A stretch of DNA of 64,000 bases from Acidovorax sp. KKS102 (GTDB taxonomy: Bacteria > Pseudomonadota > Gammaproteobacteria > Burkholderiales > Burkholderiaceae_C). Shown here one piece after another: positions 40,101-51,266 of this stretch. The notes below the pieces were generated by a model. It saw only the letters and a list, made by a program, of their open reading frames with translations. It did no database searches and was not told the DNA's origin. The stretch is from NCBI RefSeq assembly GCF_000302535.1, contig NC_018708.1, positions 4,092,001 to 4,156,000 on the forward strand, read 5' to 3'. Within the stretch, counting starts at the first letter, position 1. Every line of letters starts with the position of its first letter. The position numbers and the translations under genes are program-made.

Positions 40101-41231
40101 TCAAGCAGCGCCCAGGTGGGGCACCAGTGCGCCGGTGGGTTGACCATTCCTGAGCGCCGCCGTGAAGGCCAGCATGCGGTCAATCGGCTGACGCGCACGC
40201 GGAATCAGTGCGGGGTCCACGTGCACAGCGTTCGCACCGGTCTCCAGCACCCGGGCCACATCGGCCAGGCCGTTCATCGCCATCCAGGGGCAGTGCGCGC
40301 AGCTCTTGCAGGTGGCGCTGTTGCCCGCCGTGGGCGCTTCGTAGAAGGTCTTGCCAGGGTTGAGCGTGCGCAGCTTGTGCATCATGCCGTTGTCGGTGGC
40401 CACGATGAACTCGGTGGCATCCATCTCGCGCGCGGCTTTGAGGATGGCGCTGGTGGAGCCCACGGCGTCGGCCAGGGCCACCACGTCGGCGGGGCTTTCG
40501 GGGTGGACCAGCACTTTGGCCTGTGGGTGCTGCTTTTTCAGCAGCTCCAGCTCCAGCGCCTTGAACTCGTCATGCACGATGCAGGCACCGTTCCAGAACA
40601 CCATGTCGGCGCCTGTCTCGCGCTGGATGTATGCGCCCAGGTGGCGGTCGGGCGCCCACAGGATCTTCTGGCCTGCGGCCTTGAGGGCGCTCACGATGTC
40701 GAGCGCGCAGCTCGATGTCACCAGCCAGTCAGCACGCGCCTTCACCGCCGCGCTGGTGTTGGCGTAGACGACCACAGTGCGGTCGGGGTGCTGGTCGCAG
40801 AACGCGCTGAATTCGTCGATGGGGCAGCCCAGGTCCAGCGAGCAGGTGGCGTCCAGGTCGGGCATGAGCACGGTCTTTTCCGGGCTCAGGATCTTGGCCG
40901 TCTCGCCCATGAAGCGCACGCCGCTCACCACCAGGGTCTGCGCCGCGTGGTCCCGGCCAAAGCGGGCCATCTCCAGCGAGTCGCTCACCAGGCCGCCGGT
41001 TTCCTCGGCCAGGTCCTGCAGGTCCGGGTGCACATAGTAGTGCGACACCATGACCGCATTTTTTTCCTTGAGCAGACGGCGGATCTTGTCTTTGAGCGCG
41101 GCGCGTTCTGCCTGCGACGGCTCGGGCGGCACGCGCGCCCAGGCGTGTTTGGTGGAACAGACGGCGCCCGATGTCGCCTCGTCAGGCTGCTCGTATTCGA
41201 CGTCGATGCGGTTCAGGGTTGCGGTGCTCAT
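40101..41231 (-). CDS. nadA: Quinolinate synthase A
   Basis: A 376-residue [4Fe-4S] enzyme that condenses iminoaspartate (from NadB) with dihydroxyacetone phosphate to quinolinate. The three Fe-S ligand cysteines are placed as in the family: in [23 protein letters not shown] and [15 protein letters not shown]. The [23 protein letters not shown] block is also diagnostic. Its start overlaps the nadC stop by four bases (ATGA), so nadC-nadA are co-translated. Function is completed by nadB at 29401-30990 on the other strand. Confidence 0.97.
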   Translation of the reverse strand: MSTATLNRIDVEYEQPDEATSGAVCSTKHAWARVPPEPSQAERAALKDKIRRLLKEKNAVMVSHYYVHPDLQDLAEETGGLVSDSLEMARFGRDHAAQTLVVSGVRFMGETAKILSPEKTVLMPDLDATCSLDLGCPIDEFSAFCDQHPDRTVVVYANTSAAVKARADWLVTSSCALDIVSALKAAGQKILWAPDRHLGAYIQRETGADMVFWNGACIVHDEFKALELELLKKQHPQAKVLVHPESPADVVALADAVGSTSAILKAAREMDATEFIVATDNGMMHKLRTLNPGKTFYEAPTAGNSATCKSCAHCPWMAMNGLADVARVLETGANAVHVDPALIPRARQPIDRMLAFTAALRNGQPTGALVPHLGAA

Positions 41232-42109
41232 GCCAGCTCCTGCAGGCGCATCGAAAAGTCGGTGGCCTTCACGTCTTTGGTCAGCGTGCCGATGGAGATG
41301 CGGTCCACGCCGGTCTCGGCCAGTTCGCGCAGGCCTTCGAGCGTGACACCGCCCGAGATTTCCAGAATCGCGCGGCCCGCATTGATGCGCACCGCCTCGC
41401 GCAGCATGGGCAGCGGTATGTTGTCCAGCAACACCATCTTGGCACCCGCATTCAGCGCCTCGGTCAGCTGCTCCAGGGTTTCGACTTCGATCTCGATGAA
41501 AGTCGCCTGCGCGGCCACGGCCTGTGCGGCGCGCAGCACCGCCGTCACGCTACCGGCGGCTGCAATGTGGTTCTCTTTGATCAACACCGCATCGTGCAGG
41601 CCAATGCGGTGGTTGGTGCCGCCACCCACGCGCACGGCGTACTTTTGCGCCAGGCGCAGGCCGGGAAGGGTCTTGCGCGTGTCCACGATCTGCGCGCGCG
41701 TACCCGCCACCACATCCACATAGGTGCGGGTTTTGGTGGCGACGGCCGAGAGCAGCTGCAGAAAGTTGAGTGCGGTGCGCTCGGCGCTCAGCAGTGCGCG
41801 GGCCTGGCCTTCCAGCTCCAGCACCACCTGGTCGGGGGCGCAGCGCTGGCCTTCGGCCACATGCCAGGTGATCTGCACCGTGGGGTCGAGGGCGCGCAAG
41901 GCCGCTTCAGCCCAAGGGGCGCCGCAGATCACGGCGGCTTCGCGCGCCAGGATGCGCGCGCGGGCGCGGCGGGCGGGGTCGATCAGGCCGGCGGTGAGGT
42001 CACCGGTGCCCACGTCTTCGGCCAGAGCGCGGGCCACGTCGGCCTGGGCCAGGGCCTTTACATCGTTGTCTCTCATAGTGCTTTTCGCGGGGGGTGTCGC
42101 TGCTGTCAT
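41228..42109 (-). CDS. nadC: Nicotinate-nucleotide pyrophosphorylase (carboxylating)
   Basis: A 293-residue quinolinate phosphoribosyltransferase that makes nicotinate mononucleotide from quinolinate and PRPP. Landmarks: [68 protein letters not shown] and the C-terminal [10 protein letters not shown] and [19 protein letters not shown] at 42109 gives the usual length; the ATG at 42076 (MRDNDV) is an alternative. Divergent from panB with a 133-base gap that must hold promoters for both. Confidence 0.96.
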   Translation of the reverse strand: MTAATPPAKSTMRDNDVKALAQADVARALAEDVGTGDLTAGLIDPARRARARILAREAAVICGAPWAEAALRALDPTVQITWHVAEGQRCAPDQVVLELEGQARALLSAERTALNFLQLLSAVATKTRTYVDVVAGTRAQIVDTRKTLPGLRLAQKYAVRVGGGTNHRIGLHDAVLIKENHIAAAGSVTAVLRAAQAVAAQATFIEIEVETLEQLTEALNAGAKMVLLDNIPLPMLREAVRINAGRAILEISGGVTLEGLRELAETGVDRISIGTLTKDVKATDFSMRLQELA

Positions 42110-42242
42110 GGGCCGCGAGCATACCGGGAACGCAAAGGCCACTGTGCCAGCGCAGGCCCGCCCTGCCCGCGCAGGAAACCAATAAGTACACCCAGTATTG
42201 GTCGCATAGACTCGCGGCAATTTTTTGGCCCTACCGCGCTCC

Positions 42243-43124
42243 ATGACCGCCACCAGCCCTGTTTCTGCCACGCCCTACGGCACGCTGCCGCCTGCATCGC
42301 CCCTGCCCGAGCGCCGCCCCGTGAGCCTGCCGCGCCTGGCGCAGATGCGCGCAGCGGGCGAAAAAATCACCATGCTCACCGCCTACGACGCCACCTTTGC
42401 GGCCGTGGCCGATGCGGCGGGGGTGGAATGCATCCTGGTGGGCGACTCGCTGGGCATGGTGTGCCAGGGCCTGCCCAGCACCGTGGGTGTTCAACTCGAC
42501 ACCATGGCCTACCACACGGCCAGCGTGGCGCGCGGCCTGCACCGCGTGCAGGGCACGGCCTGGCTGGTGGCCGACCTGCCCTATGGCACCTATGCCGAAA
42601 GCCGCGAGCAGGCGCTGCGCAGCGCCTGCGTGCTGATGCAGGCCGGGGCGCACATGGTCAAGCTCGAAGGTGGGGGCTGGACGGCGCCCACAGTGGAATT
42701 CCTGGTGCAGCGCGGCGTGCCGGTGTGCGCCCACCTGGGCCTGACGCCGCAGACGGTGCATGCCCTGGGCGGCTACCGCGTGCAGGGCAAGACCGACGAT
42801 GCCGCCCGCACGCTGCGCAAAGAGGCGCATGAGTTGCAGGACGCAGGCGCCGCCATGCTGGTGCTGGAGATGGTGCCCGCTGCGCTGGCCGCCGACCTCA
42901 CGGCCGAGCTGCCGCACTGCCACACCATCGGCATCGGCGCAGGCAACGGCACGGCCGGGCAGGTGCTGGTGTTGCACGACATGCTGGGCATGAACCTCGG
43001 GAAGATGCCGAAGTTTGTCCACAACTTCATGCAGGACGCGGGCAGCGTGCGCCGCGCCATGGAGGCCTATGTGCAGGCCGTGAAGCAAGGGCGTTTCCCG
43101 GACAACGCTGTGCACGCCTGGTGA
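42243..43124 (+). CDS. panB: 3-methyl-2-oxobutanoate hydroxymethyltransferase
   Basis: A 293-residue TIM-barrel enzyme that makes ketopantoate in the pantothenate pathway. Landmarks: [32 protein letters not shown], the metal and substrate-binding Asp and Glu in ADLPYG and [15 protein letters not shown] and the [14 protein letters not shown] loop. The ATG at 42243 was chosen; an upstream TTG at 42225 would add six residues. panC follows after 33 bases. Confidence 0.96.
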   Translation: MTATSPVSATPYGTLPPASPLPERRPVSLPRLAQMRAAGEKITMLTAYDATFAAVADAAGVECILVGDSLGMVCQGLPSTVGVQLDTMAYHTASVARGLHRVQGTAWLVADLPYGTYAESREQALRSACVLMQAGAHMVKLEGGGWTAPTVEFLVQRGVPVCAHLGLTPQTVHALGGYRVQGKTDDAARTLRKEAHELQDAGAAMLVLEMVPAALAADLTAELPHCHTIGIGAGNGTAGQVLVLHDMLGMNLGKMPKFVHNFMQDAGSVRRAMEAYVQAVKQGRFPDNAVHAW

Positions 43125-43145
43125 GCCCTTTTCTTATCTCTCTGA

Positions 43146-44062
<917 letters not shown>

Positions 44063-44070
44063 GCACTAGA

Positions 44071-44793
44071 TCAAATCCATCCATTGCGGCCCAGCCACTG
44101 CACCAGCAAGCCGGTCACCACCTCCGGCTGCTCCATGGTCAGCATGTGGCCGCTGTCGGGTAGCAGGTGGTGTTCGGCAGCGGGCACCAGCGCCGCAATC
44201 TCTGCCGAGCATTCGGGCGGCGTGAGCTGGTCGGCTGCGCCACACACCACCAGCACGGGGCAAGCTACCTGAGGCAGGTGCAAGCGCGCATCGGGGCGGT
44301 GGATCACGGCACGGTTCTGGCGCACCAGGTGGTCGGGGCCCGCGTCCAGCACAAAGTCCAGATAGGCCTGCACCAGCTCCGCCTTGGCGGCGTTCACGGG
44401 GTGGAAGGCCAGGGCCACGTTGGGCTCGATGACCTCGCGCACCCGGCCCTGTTCAAACAGTTCGATGGCACCTTCGCGCAGGGCGCGCATGTCGGGTGTC
44501 TCGGGTCGCGCGGTGGTGCCCAGCAAGGCCAGCCCCGCAACCCGCTGCGGCGCCTGGCGCGCGGCCTCCATGGCGATCATGCCGCCCATCGACGCACCGG
44601 CCAGCACCAGCGGCCCCGCGTGCTGTGCCAGCAGCCGTGCGGCAAAGTCCTCGATGCGATGCAGGTTCACATCCTGGTGGGCGGTGGCGACCTCGGGGCG
44701 CAGCGCGGCGGGCAGCAGCGGCAGCACGCCGCGCCACATGCGTTCATCGGCGGCCAGACCGGGCAGGAGCAGAAGTTGGGGGGAGTGGGACAT
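44071..44793 (-). CDS. Alpha/beta-fold hydrolase
   Basis: A 240-residue alpha/beta hydrolase of the small BioH/MenH-like group. The oxyanion segment LLPGLAADERMW, the nucleophile elbow GASMGGM (Ser at about 69), an Asp in VCGAADQLTPP and the His in LPDSGHMLTMEQPE complete a catalytic triad. A BioH role (pimeloyl-ACP methyl esterase) is possible because biotin genes are near and no other bioH is seen, but the protein belongs to a large family and the gene is not in the bio operon. Convergent with panC. Confidence 0.85.
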   Translation of the reverse strand: MSHSPQLLLLPGLAADERMWRGVLPLLPAALRPEVATAHQDVNLHRIEDFAARLLAQHAGPLVLAGASMGGMIAMEAARQAPQRVAGLALLGTTARPETPDMRALREGAIELFEQGRVREVIEPNVALAFHPVNAAKAELVQAYLDFVLDAGPDHLVRQNRAVIHRPDARLHLPQVACPVLVVCGAADQLTPPECSAEIAALVPAAEHHLLPDSGHMLTMEQPEVVTGLLVQWLGRNGWI

Positions 44794-44954
44794 GGATGAA
44801 AAGAGGCATCACCAAGTTGGTGCACGATGAGAAGCATGCAGACAGCCCCAGCAGCGGGGCACGGACCGCACATTGTGAACAGCCGATGGCCGCTTGTCAC
44901 CGCCCCCGGAATAGTTGCCCGCGATGGCTCGGGACTTGCTAGCATGGCCTGCAT

Positions 44955-47900
44955 ATGCCCATCCACGCCGCGCTCCACCACGTCACGCATTACCAATACG
45001 ACCGGCTGGTCGGCCTCGGGCCGCAGACGATCCGATTGCGGCCTGCGCCCCATTGCCGCAGCAATGTGATTTCGTACTCGCTCAAGGTCGAGCCCGCGCA
45101 GCACTTCATCAACTGGCAGCAGGATCCGTTTGCCAACTACCAGGCACGGCTCGTCTTCCCCGAGAAGACACGTGAGTTCAAGGTCACCGTGGACCTGGTG
45201 GTGGAGATGGCGGTGTACAACCCGTTCGACTTCTTCCTGGAGCCCGAGGCCGAGCACATCCCCTTCAAGTACAGCAGCGATGTGCAGCAGGAGCTGGCGC
45301 CCTACCTGGCCACCGAGCCGATGACGCCGCTGGTGCAGGCGTACCTGGACAAGATCGACCGCAGCAAACGGCGCACAGTGGACTTTCTGGTCAAGCTGAA
45401 CCAGCAGGTGTCGCAGGACATTCGCTACCTGATCCGCCTGGAGCCCGGCGTGCAGACGCCCGAGGAGACGCTGCAAAAGGCCAGCGGCTCGTGCCGCGAC
45501 TCGGGCTGGCTGCTGGTGCAGCTGCTGCGCCACCTGGGGCTGGCGGCGCGGTTTGTGTCGGGCTACCTGATCCAGCTGACCCCCGATGTGAAGGCGCTAG
45601 ATGGCCCCAGTGGCACCGACCACGACTTCACCGACCTGCACGCCTGGTGCGAGGTCTACCTGCCCGGCGCGGGCTGGATTGGCCTGGATGCCACCAGCGG
45701 CCTGATGGCGGGAGAGGGCCACATCCCGCTGGCCTGCACGCCGCAGCCCTCGGGGGCCGCGCCGATTGAAGGCGGCGTGGACAAGGCCGAGGTGGACTTC
45801 AGTCACGAGATGCGCGTGACGCGCATTTACGAATCCCCCCGCGTGACCAAGCCCTACACCGAAGACCAGTGGCAGGCCGTGCTGGCGCTGGGCGAGCAGG
45901 TGGACGCCGACCTGGTAGCAGGCGATGTGCGCCTGACCATGGGTGGCGAGCCCACCTTTGTGGCCGTGGGCGACCGCGACGCGCCCGAGTGGAACACCGA
46001 TGCCCTGGGCCCCACCAAACGCGGCTTTGCCACCGAACTCACGCACAAGCTGCGCGCCGAATACGGCCGGGGCGGTTTTTTGCACTTTGGCCAGGGCAAG
46101 TGGTACCCCGGCGAGCAGTTGCCGCGCTGGGCGCTGTCGATCTGCTGGCGCGCCGACGGCCAGCCCGCGTGGCAGAACCCCGCGCTGTTTGCCGACGAGC
46201 GTGATCCCTCGCACTACACCAGTGCCGACGCCGAGCGCTTTGTGCGTACGCTCACGCGCAAGCTGGGGATCACCGACCGCTACATTCAGCCCGGTTACGA
46301 AGACACCTTCTATTACCTGTGGCGCGAGCGGCGCCTGCCCATCAACGTGGACCCGTTCGACGCGCGCCTGGACGATGAGCTGGAGCGCGCCCGCCTGCGC
46401 CGCGTGTTTGAGCAAAAGCTCGACAGCGTGGTGGGCTATGTGCTGCCGCTGCAGGCGGGTGTGGGTGCGGGCACGCTGGCGGGCAGTGTGTGGAGCACCG
46501 GGCCCTGGTTCTTCCGCGACGACCGCATGCTGCTCATCCCCGGCGATTCGCCCATGGGCTACCGCCTGCCGCTGGACGCCCTGCCCTGGGTGAAGGCGTC
46601 GGACACCGAGCACCTGATCCCGCAAGACCCGACCGCACCGCAAGGCCCACTGCCCGCTGCGACCACGCTGCGGGCGCGGTATTCCCTTCCAGCGGGCCCC
46701 GTCACCGGCGACCGTGACCTGCCCTACCTGGCGGGCGCCACCGCACCGGGCGAAGCACGCCGCGTGGTGCAAGGCACCGCAGGCGGCGACCACGCACGCC
46801 AGGCCGGGCAGCCCGACCCGCATGCGGGCATGCAGCCCCCGGGCAAGTTCCAGTCGGCCGCAGGCCTGTCGCGCACTGCCCTGTGTGTGGAAGTGCGCGA
46901 CCCGCGCCGCGCCAGCGGCCCCAAGGCCGAGAAGGTGGGTGAGAAGTACGGCGTGCTCTACGTCTTCATGCCCCCGCTGGCGCGCCTGGAGGACTACCTG
47001 GACCTGCTGGCGGCCATCGAGGCCACGGCCGAAGAACTGGGCATGAAGATCGTGCTGGAAGGCTACCCGCCGCCGCGCGACGCACGCCTGAAGGTGCTGG
47101 CCGTGACGCCCGACCCCGGCGTGATCGAGGTGAACATCCACCCCGCCAGCCACTGGAAGGAGCTGGTGCAGCACACCGAGTTTCTTTACCAAGCCGCGTG
47201 GGAGACCCGCCTGTCGGCCGAGAAGTTCATGACCGATGGCCGCCACACCGGCACCGGCGGCGGCAACCACTTTGTGATGGGCGGCGCCACACCGGCCGAC
47301 TCGCCCTTCTTGCGCAAGCCCGAGCTGCTGGCCAGCCTGCTGCTGTACTGGCACAACCACCCGAGCCTGAGCTACCTGTTCAGCGGCCTGTTCATTGGCC
47401 CCACCAGCCAGTCGCCGCGTGTGGACGAGGCCCGCAACGACCAGCTCTACGAACTGGAAATCGCCCTGCGCGAGATCGAAGCCAACCGCGCGATCTATGG
47501 CCAGGACATGCCGCCCTGGCTGGTGGACCGCACGCTGCGCAACATCCTGGTGGATGTGACCGGCAACACGCACCGCAGCGAGTTCAGCATCGACAAGATG
47601 TTCTCGCCCGACAGCAGCACCGGCCGCCTGGGCCTGCTGGAGCTGCGCGCCTTTGAGATGCCGCCCCATGCCCACATGAGCGTGGTGCAGCAGTTGCTGC
47701 TGCGCGCCCTGATCGCCCGCTTCTGGAAGGCGCCCTACCGCGCCCCCGCCGCCCGTTGGGGCACCGAGCTGCACGACCGCTGGATGCTGCCCACCTTCAT
47801 CCAGCAGGACATGCACGATGTGGTGGCCGAGATGAACGCCGCAGGCTACGCGTTTGACCCCGCCTGGTTTGCGCCGCAGTTCGAGTTCCGCTTCCCCATG

Positions 47901-48452
47901 GTCGGCACTGTCCAATCGATGGGCGTGGAGCTGACCCTGCGCAACGCGCTGGAGCCCTGGCATGTGATGGGCGAGGAAGGCTCTGCCGGTGGCACGGTGC
48001 GCTACGTGGACTCGTCGCTGGAGCGCATCGAGGTGCGCGTGACGGGCATGAACGAAAGCCGCCATGTGGTCACCGTCAACGGCCAGCCGCTGCCCCTGCA
48101 AAGCACGGGCACGACCGGCGAGTTTGTAGCGGGTGTGCGCTACAAGGCCTGGAACCCGCCCTCGGCCCTGCACCCCACCATTGGCGCCCACGCACCGCTC
48201 ACGTTTGACATCGTGGACACCTGGATGAACCGGTCGCTGGGCGGCTGCCAGTACCACGTGGCGCACCCGGGTGGGCGCAACTACGACACCTTCCCGGTCA
48301 ACGCGTACGAGGCCGAAAGCCGCCGCCTGGCGCGCTTCTCGCGCATGGGCCACACGCCGGGGCGGCTGGCGGTGCCGCCTGCGACGATTGAGCTGCCGGG
48401 CAGCCGGGAGTTTCCGTTCACGCTGGATCTGCGGCGCAAGATGCGGCCGTAG
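44955..48452 (+). CDS. Large transglutaminase-like/DUF2126 protein
   Basis: A 1165-residue cytoplasmic protein. The N-terminal 290 residues form a bacterial transglutaminase-like domain with its N-terminal beta domain: the catalytic Cys in SGSCRDSGWLLVQLL, His in DLHAWCEVYLPG and Asp in GLDATSGLM. The remaining 850 residues are the DUF2126 region, with conserved blocks GDVRLTMGGEPTF, RGGFLHFGQGKWYPGEQLPRW, the internal KIVLEGYPPP and HPASHWKELV, GRHTGTGGGNHFVMGG and EFSIDKMFSPDS, which recall a glutamate-cysteine-ligase-like/amidoligase fold as proposed in comparative studies. It is first in a five-gene set with ATP-grasp and alpha-E proteins. Substrate unknown. Confidence 0.92.
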   Translation: MPIHAALHHVTHYQYDRLVGLGPQTIRLRPAPHCRSNVISYSLKVEPAQHFINWQQDPFANYQARLVFPEKTREFKVTVDLVVEMAVYNPFDFFLEPEAEHIPFKYSSDVQQELAPYLATEPMTPLVQAYLDKIDRSKRRTVDFLVKLNQQVSQDIRYLIRLEPGVQTPEETLQKASGSCRDSGWLLVQLLRHLGLAARFVSGYLIQLTPDVKALDGPSGTDHDFTDLHAWCEVYLPGAGWIGLDATSGLMAGEGHIPLACTPQPSGAAPIEGGVDKAEVDFSHEMRVTRIYESPRVTKPYTEDQWQAVLALGEQVDADLVAGDVRLTMGGEPTFVAVGDRDAPEWNTDALGPTKRGFATELTHKLRAEYGRGGFLHFGQGKWYPGEQLPRWALSICWRADGQPAWQNPALFADERDPSHYTSADAERFVRTLTRKLGITDRYIQPGYEDTFYYLWRERRLPINVDPFDARLDDELERARLRRVFEQKLDSVVGYVLPLQAGVGAGTLAGSVWSTGPWFFRDDRMLLIPGDSPMGYRLPLDALPWVKASDTEHLIPQDPTAPQGPLPAATTLRARYSLPAGPVTGDRDLPYLAGATAPGEARRVVQGTAGGDHARQAGQPDPHAGMQPPGKFQSAAGLSRTALCVEVRDPRRASGPKAEKVGEKYGVLYVFMPPLARLEDYLDLLAAIEATAEELGMKIVLEGYPPPRDARLKVLAVTPDPGVIEVNIHPASHWKELVQHTEFLYQAAWETRLSAEKFMTDGRHTGTGGGNHFVMGGATPADSPFLRKPELLASLLLYWHNHPSLSYLFSGLFIGPTSQSPRVDEARNDQLYELEIALREIEANRAIYGQDMPPWLVDRTLRNILVDVTGNTHRSEFSIDKMFSPDSSTGRLGLLELRAFEMPPHAHMSVVQQLLLRALIARFWKAPYRAPAARWGTELHDRWMLPTFIQQDMHDVVAEMNAAGYAFDPAWFAPQFEFRFPMVGTVQSMGVELTLRNALEPWHVMGEEGSAGGTVRYVDSSLERIEVRVTGMNESRHVVTVNGQPLPLQSTGTTGEFVAGVRYKAWNPPSALHPTIGAHAPLTFDIVDTWMNRSLGGCQYHVAHPGGRNYDTFPVNAYEAESRRLARFSRMGHTPGRLAVPPATIELPGSREFPFTLDLRRKMRP

Positions 48453-48453
48453 G

Positions 48454-48552
48454 AAAGCCACCCCCTGAGTCGCCTGCGGCGCCTTCCCCCTTGAAGGGGG
48501 ACGACGCCCTCGCTGCGGGACGGCCCTTGCTCGGCGTCCCTGGCCTGGGCCG
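48454..48552 (+). repeat. GC-rich intergenic repeat of Comamonadaceae type
   Basis: Contains CCACCCCCTGAGTCGCCTGC, a TTCCCCC/GGGGG hairpin and CGGCCCTTGCTCGGCGTCCC. I recall near-identical intergenic sequences from other Comamonadaceae. It fills most of the spacer between the transglutaminase gene and the ATP-grasp/alpha-E fusion gene and is followed by an 8-bp hairpin CTGCGGGT/ACCCGCAG. Confidence 0.65.
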
Positions 48553-48618
48553 CGCCAGTTTCGACGCTGCGGGTAACCCGCAGAGTGCCCGAGACCAAAT
48601 GCCCGAAAATCGAGCGCA

Positions 48619-51264
48619 GTGAACCATCTCAACGACAGCCTTCCCCCCCCCGACCCTTCCGACAGCGCGGCCCAATGGGCGGCTGCGCTGGCGCCTGCAG
48701 CGGCGGCCGGGCATTTTGACGAGTTGCGGGGTGCCCGTGTGCCGGACGCATCCAGCACGGCCACCGCAGCATCAACTTCTCAATCAATAGCAAACAACCC
48801 AAACATCACTAGCGCCTGGGCCCAATTTTTTGATCAATTGGGCCCTGAGGGCTTTCAGGACCTGGACCGGCGCATGCAGAGCCTGCAGCGCCAGGTGCGC
48901 GACAACGGCATCACCTACAACGTCTATGCCGATGCCGACGGCCCGCAGCGGCCCTGGTCGGTGGACCTGTTCCCGCTGATCCTCTCGCAGGGCGACTGGG
49001 CGCACATCGAGCGCGGCGTGTTGCAGCGCGCCCGCCTGCTCGACCGCGTGATGGCCGACGTGTATGGCCCGCAGGAGCTGCTGCGCAGCGGCCTGCTGCC
49101 CAGCGCCCTGGTGCAGGGGCACCCCGGCTACCTGCGCGCCATGCACGGCGTGCAGCCCGTGGGCGGCACCCATCTGCACATCGCCGCGTTCGACATGGCG
49201 CGCGATGCGCAGGGCGACTGGTGGGTGGTCACGCAGCGCACGCAGGCGCCCTCGGGCCTAGGGTATTTGCTGGAGAACCGGCTGCTCATCTCGCGCCTGT
49301 TCCCCGAGGCGTTCAGCCAGATGCATGTGCAGCGCCTGGCCGCCACCTACCGCGCGTTGCTCGACGGGCTGCGGCAGATGAGCCCTGCGGGGGCCGATGC
49401 GCGCATCGTGCTGCTCACGCCCGGCCCGTACAACGAGACCTATTTTGAGCATGCCTACCTGGCGCGCTATCTGGGCCTGACGCTGGTGGAGGGCAACGAC
49501 CTTACGGTGCGCGACGCGCGCCTGTACCTCAAGACCCTGCACGGCCTGCAGCCGGTGCACGGCATCCTGAAGCGCCTGGACGACGAGTTTCTAGACCCGC
49601 TGGAGCTGCGCAGCGACTCGCGCCTGGGCGTGCCCGGCTTGCTACAGGCCATCCGCGCGGGCAACGTGCTGGTGGCCAATGCGCCGGGCTCGGCGTTCCT
49701 CGAATCGTCGGCGCTGCTGGGCTTTATGCCCGCGCTGTCGCGTCACCTGCTGGGCGAAGAGCTGGCCCTGCCGTCGCTGCCCACCTGGTGGTGTGGCGAA
49801 CGCTCGGCCATGCAGGCGGTGCTGCCGCAGCTCGCGCACAGCGTGATTCGCCCCACCTGGCCCATGGCGCAGCGCGTGCCTGTGTTGGGCGGCGCGCTGT
49901 CGGCGCAAGACCTGATGCAGTGGTCTGCGCGCATCGAAGCGCAGGGCGATGAATACACCGTGCAGGCCCACCTGCCGCTGTCGCAAATGCCCACCTGGCG
50001 CACGAAGGACACGGAGGATGCCGCGCCGAATAGCAGCCCCATCGCCCCCCGCTCGGTGATGCTGCGCGTGTTTGCAGTGTGTGATGGCCCGGGCTCCTGG
50101 CGCGTGTTGCCGGGCGGGCTGGCCCGCCTGGCCCAAGGCGACAGCGGCATCACGTCCATGCAGCGCGGCGGCAGCAGCGCCGATGTGTGGGTGCAAACCG
50201 ATGGCCCCGTGGACACCACCACGCTGCTGGCCCACAACCAGGCCGCGCCCGCCGTGGTGCAGCGCAGCCGCCAGGTGACCAGCCGCGCGGCTGAAAACCT
50301 GTTCTGGCTGGGCCGCTACACCGAGCGCACCGAGAACGTCACGCGCCTGGCGCGCATCACGCTGCAATGCCTGAACGGCGAGGACCAGACCTCGCAACCG
50401 CTGCTGGCCTGGCTCAGCGCCATCGGCGTGAGCCAGGGGCTGGTGCTGCCCACGGTGCCGGCGGCGGGGCAGGCGCGGCGCGTGTTCGAGCGCTCGCTGA
50501 TCGCCGGGCTGACGCAGCCCGCTCAGGTGACCAGCGTGGGCTTCAACCTGCGCGGCATTCTGGGCGCCGCATCGGCCGTGCGCGACCGCCTGTCGCAAGA
50601 GCACTGGAACCTCATCGTGCGGGCCGAGGCGGAGTTTTTTGCGCCCCGCACCGGGGCCGAAGACGACGGCGACTATTCGCCGCTGGATGCGCTGCGCCAG
50701 TTGGAAGTGCTGAGCGGCCACACCGCCGCCATGACCGGCCAGCAGACCGACCGCATGACCCGCGACGACGGCTGGCGCCTGCTGTCCATCGGGCGGCATC
50801 TGGAGCGCCTGGGCTTTCTGGCCTCGGCACTGGAAAGCGGCCTGCAGACCGGCGCCGTGCACGATGAAGGCGGCTTTGAGGCCATGGTGGCGCTGTTTGA
50901 CAGCACCATCACGTTCCACGCGCAGTACCAGCAGCGGCGCGACATGCCCGCGCTGCTGGACCTGCTGGTGATCGACCGCGACAACCCCCGCTCGCTGGCC
51001 TGGGTGGCGCAGACGCTGCGCGGGCGCATTGCCAAGATCGAAGCGGCTGCGGGCACGCCCGGCGAATCCGCCGCCATGGGCATCCCCGAGGCCTCCGACC
51101 TGTCGCTGGTGGCCCTATGCACACAGGATGCCGAGGGCCGCCATGCCGCGCTGGAGGACTATCTGGGCCGCTGTGTGCGGGGCGTGTTGGGACTGTCGGA
51201 TGTGCTAGCCACGCGCTACTTCACCCACTCCATCGATGCACTTCGCCATAGCGTGGGAGCTTGA
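48619..51264 (+). CDS. Circularly permuted ATP-grasp and alpha-E fusion protein
   Basis: An 881-residue fusion. Residues about 70-545 form a circularly permuted type 2 ATP-grasp (DUF404/DUF407) domain with NVYADADGPQRPWSVD, PLILSQGDWAHIERG, LLENRLLISRLFPE and LTPGPYNETYFEHAYLAR. Residues about 555-880 are an alpha-E (DUF403) domain starting SRAAENLFWLGRYTERTENV. The same two domains are separate proteins at 53479-55011 and 52219-53178. An N-terminal extension of about 60 residues contains a repeat-derived segment. The start is a GTG at 48619 with no good ribosome binding site, so it is uncertain. ATP-grasp enzymes form amide bonds; target unknown. Confidence 0.9.
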   Translation: MNHLNDSLPPPDPSDSAAQWAAALAPAAAAGHFDELRGARVPDASSTATAASTSQSIANNPNITSAWAQFFDQLGPEGFQDLDRRMQSLQRQVRDNGITYNVYADADGPQRPWSVDLFPLILSQGDWAHIERGVLQRARLLDRVMADVYGPQELLRSGLLPSALVQGHPGYLRAMHGVQPVGGTHLHIAAFDMARDAQGDWWVVTQRTQAPSGLGYLLENRLLISRLFPEAFSQMHVQRLAATYRALLDGLRQMSPAGADARIVLLTPGPYNETYFEHAYLARYLGLTLVEGNDLTVRDARLYLKTLHGLQPVHGILKRLDDEFLDPLELRSDSRLGVPGLLQAIRAGNVLVANAPGSAFLESSALLGFMPALSRHLLGEELALPSLPTWWCGERSAMQAVLPQLAHSVIRPTWPMAQRVPVLGGALSAQDLMQWSARIEAQGDEYTVQAHLPLSQMPTWRTKDTEDAAPNSSPIAPRSVMLRVFAVCDGPGSWRVLPGGLARLAQGDSGITSMQRGGSSADVWVQTDGPVDTTTLLAHNQAAPAVVQRSRQVTSRAAENLFWLGRYTERTENVTRLARITLQCLNGEDQTSQPLLAWLSAIGVSQGLVLPTVPAAGQARRVFERSLIAGLTQPAQVTSVGFNLRGILGAASAVRDRLSQEHWNLIVRAEAEFFAPRTGAEDDGDYSPLDALRQLEVLSGHTAAMTGQQTDRMTRDDGWRLLSIGRHLERLGFLASALESGLQTGAVHDEGGFEAMVALFDSTITFHAQYQQRRDMPALLDLLVIDRDNPRSLAWVAQTLRGRIAKIEAAAGTPGESAAMGIPEASDLSLVALCTQDAEGRHAALEDYLGRCVRGVLGLSDVLATRYFTHSIDALRHSVGA
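48776..48838 (+). repeat. Dispersed repeat copy inside the ATP-grasp/alpha-E fusion gene
   Basis: TTCTCAATCAATAGCAAACA, then CATCACTAGCGCCTGGGCCC and AATTTTTTGATCAA share the CAATAGC, TAGCGC and GGCC-AATTT-GATCAA words of the family. It is read in frame as part of the N-terminal extension before the ATP-grasp domain. Confidence 0.65.
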
Positions 51265-51266
51265 CC

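Noticed and set aside
45597-48764. A 1055-codon open frame on the minus strand opposite the transglutaminase/DUF2126 gene
   Set aside because: Same reason: a mirror frame of a conserved gene, with no recognisable motif or ribosome binding site.
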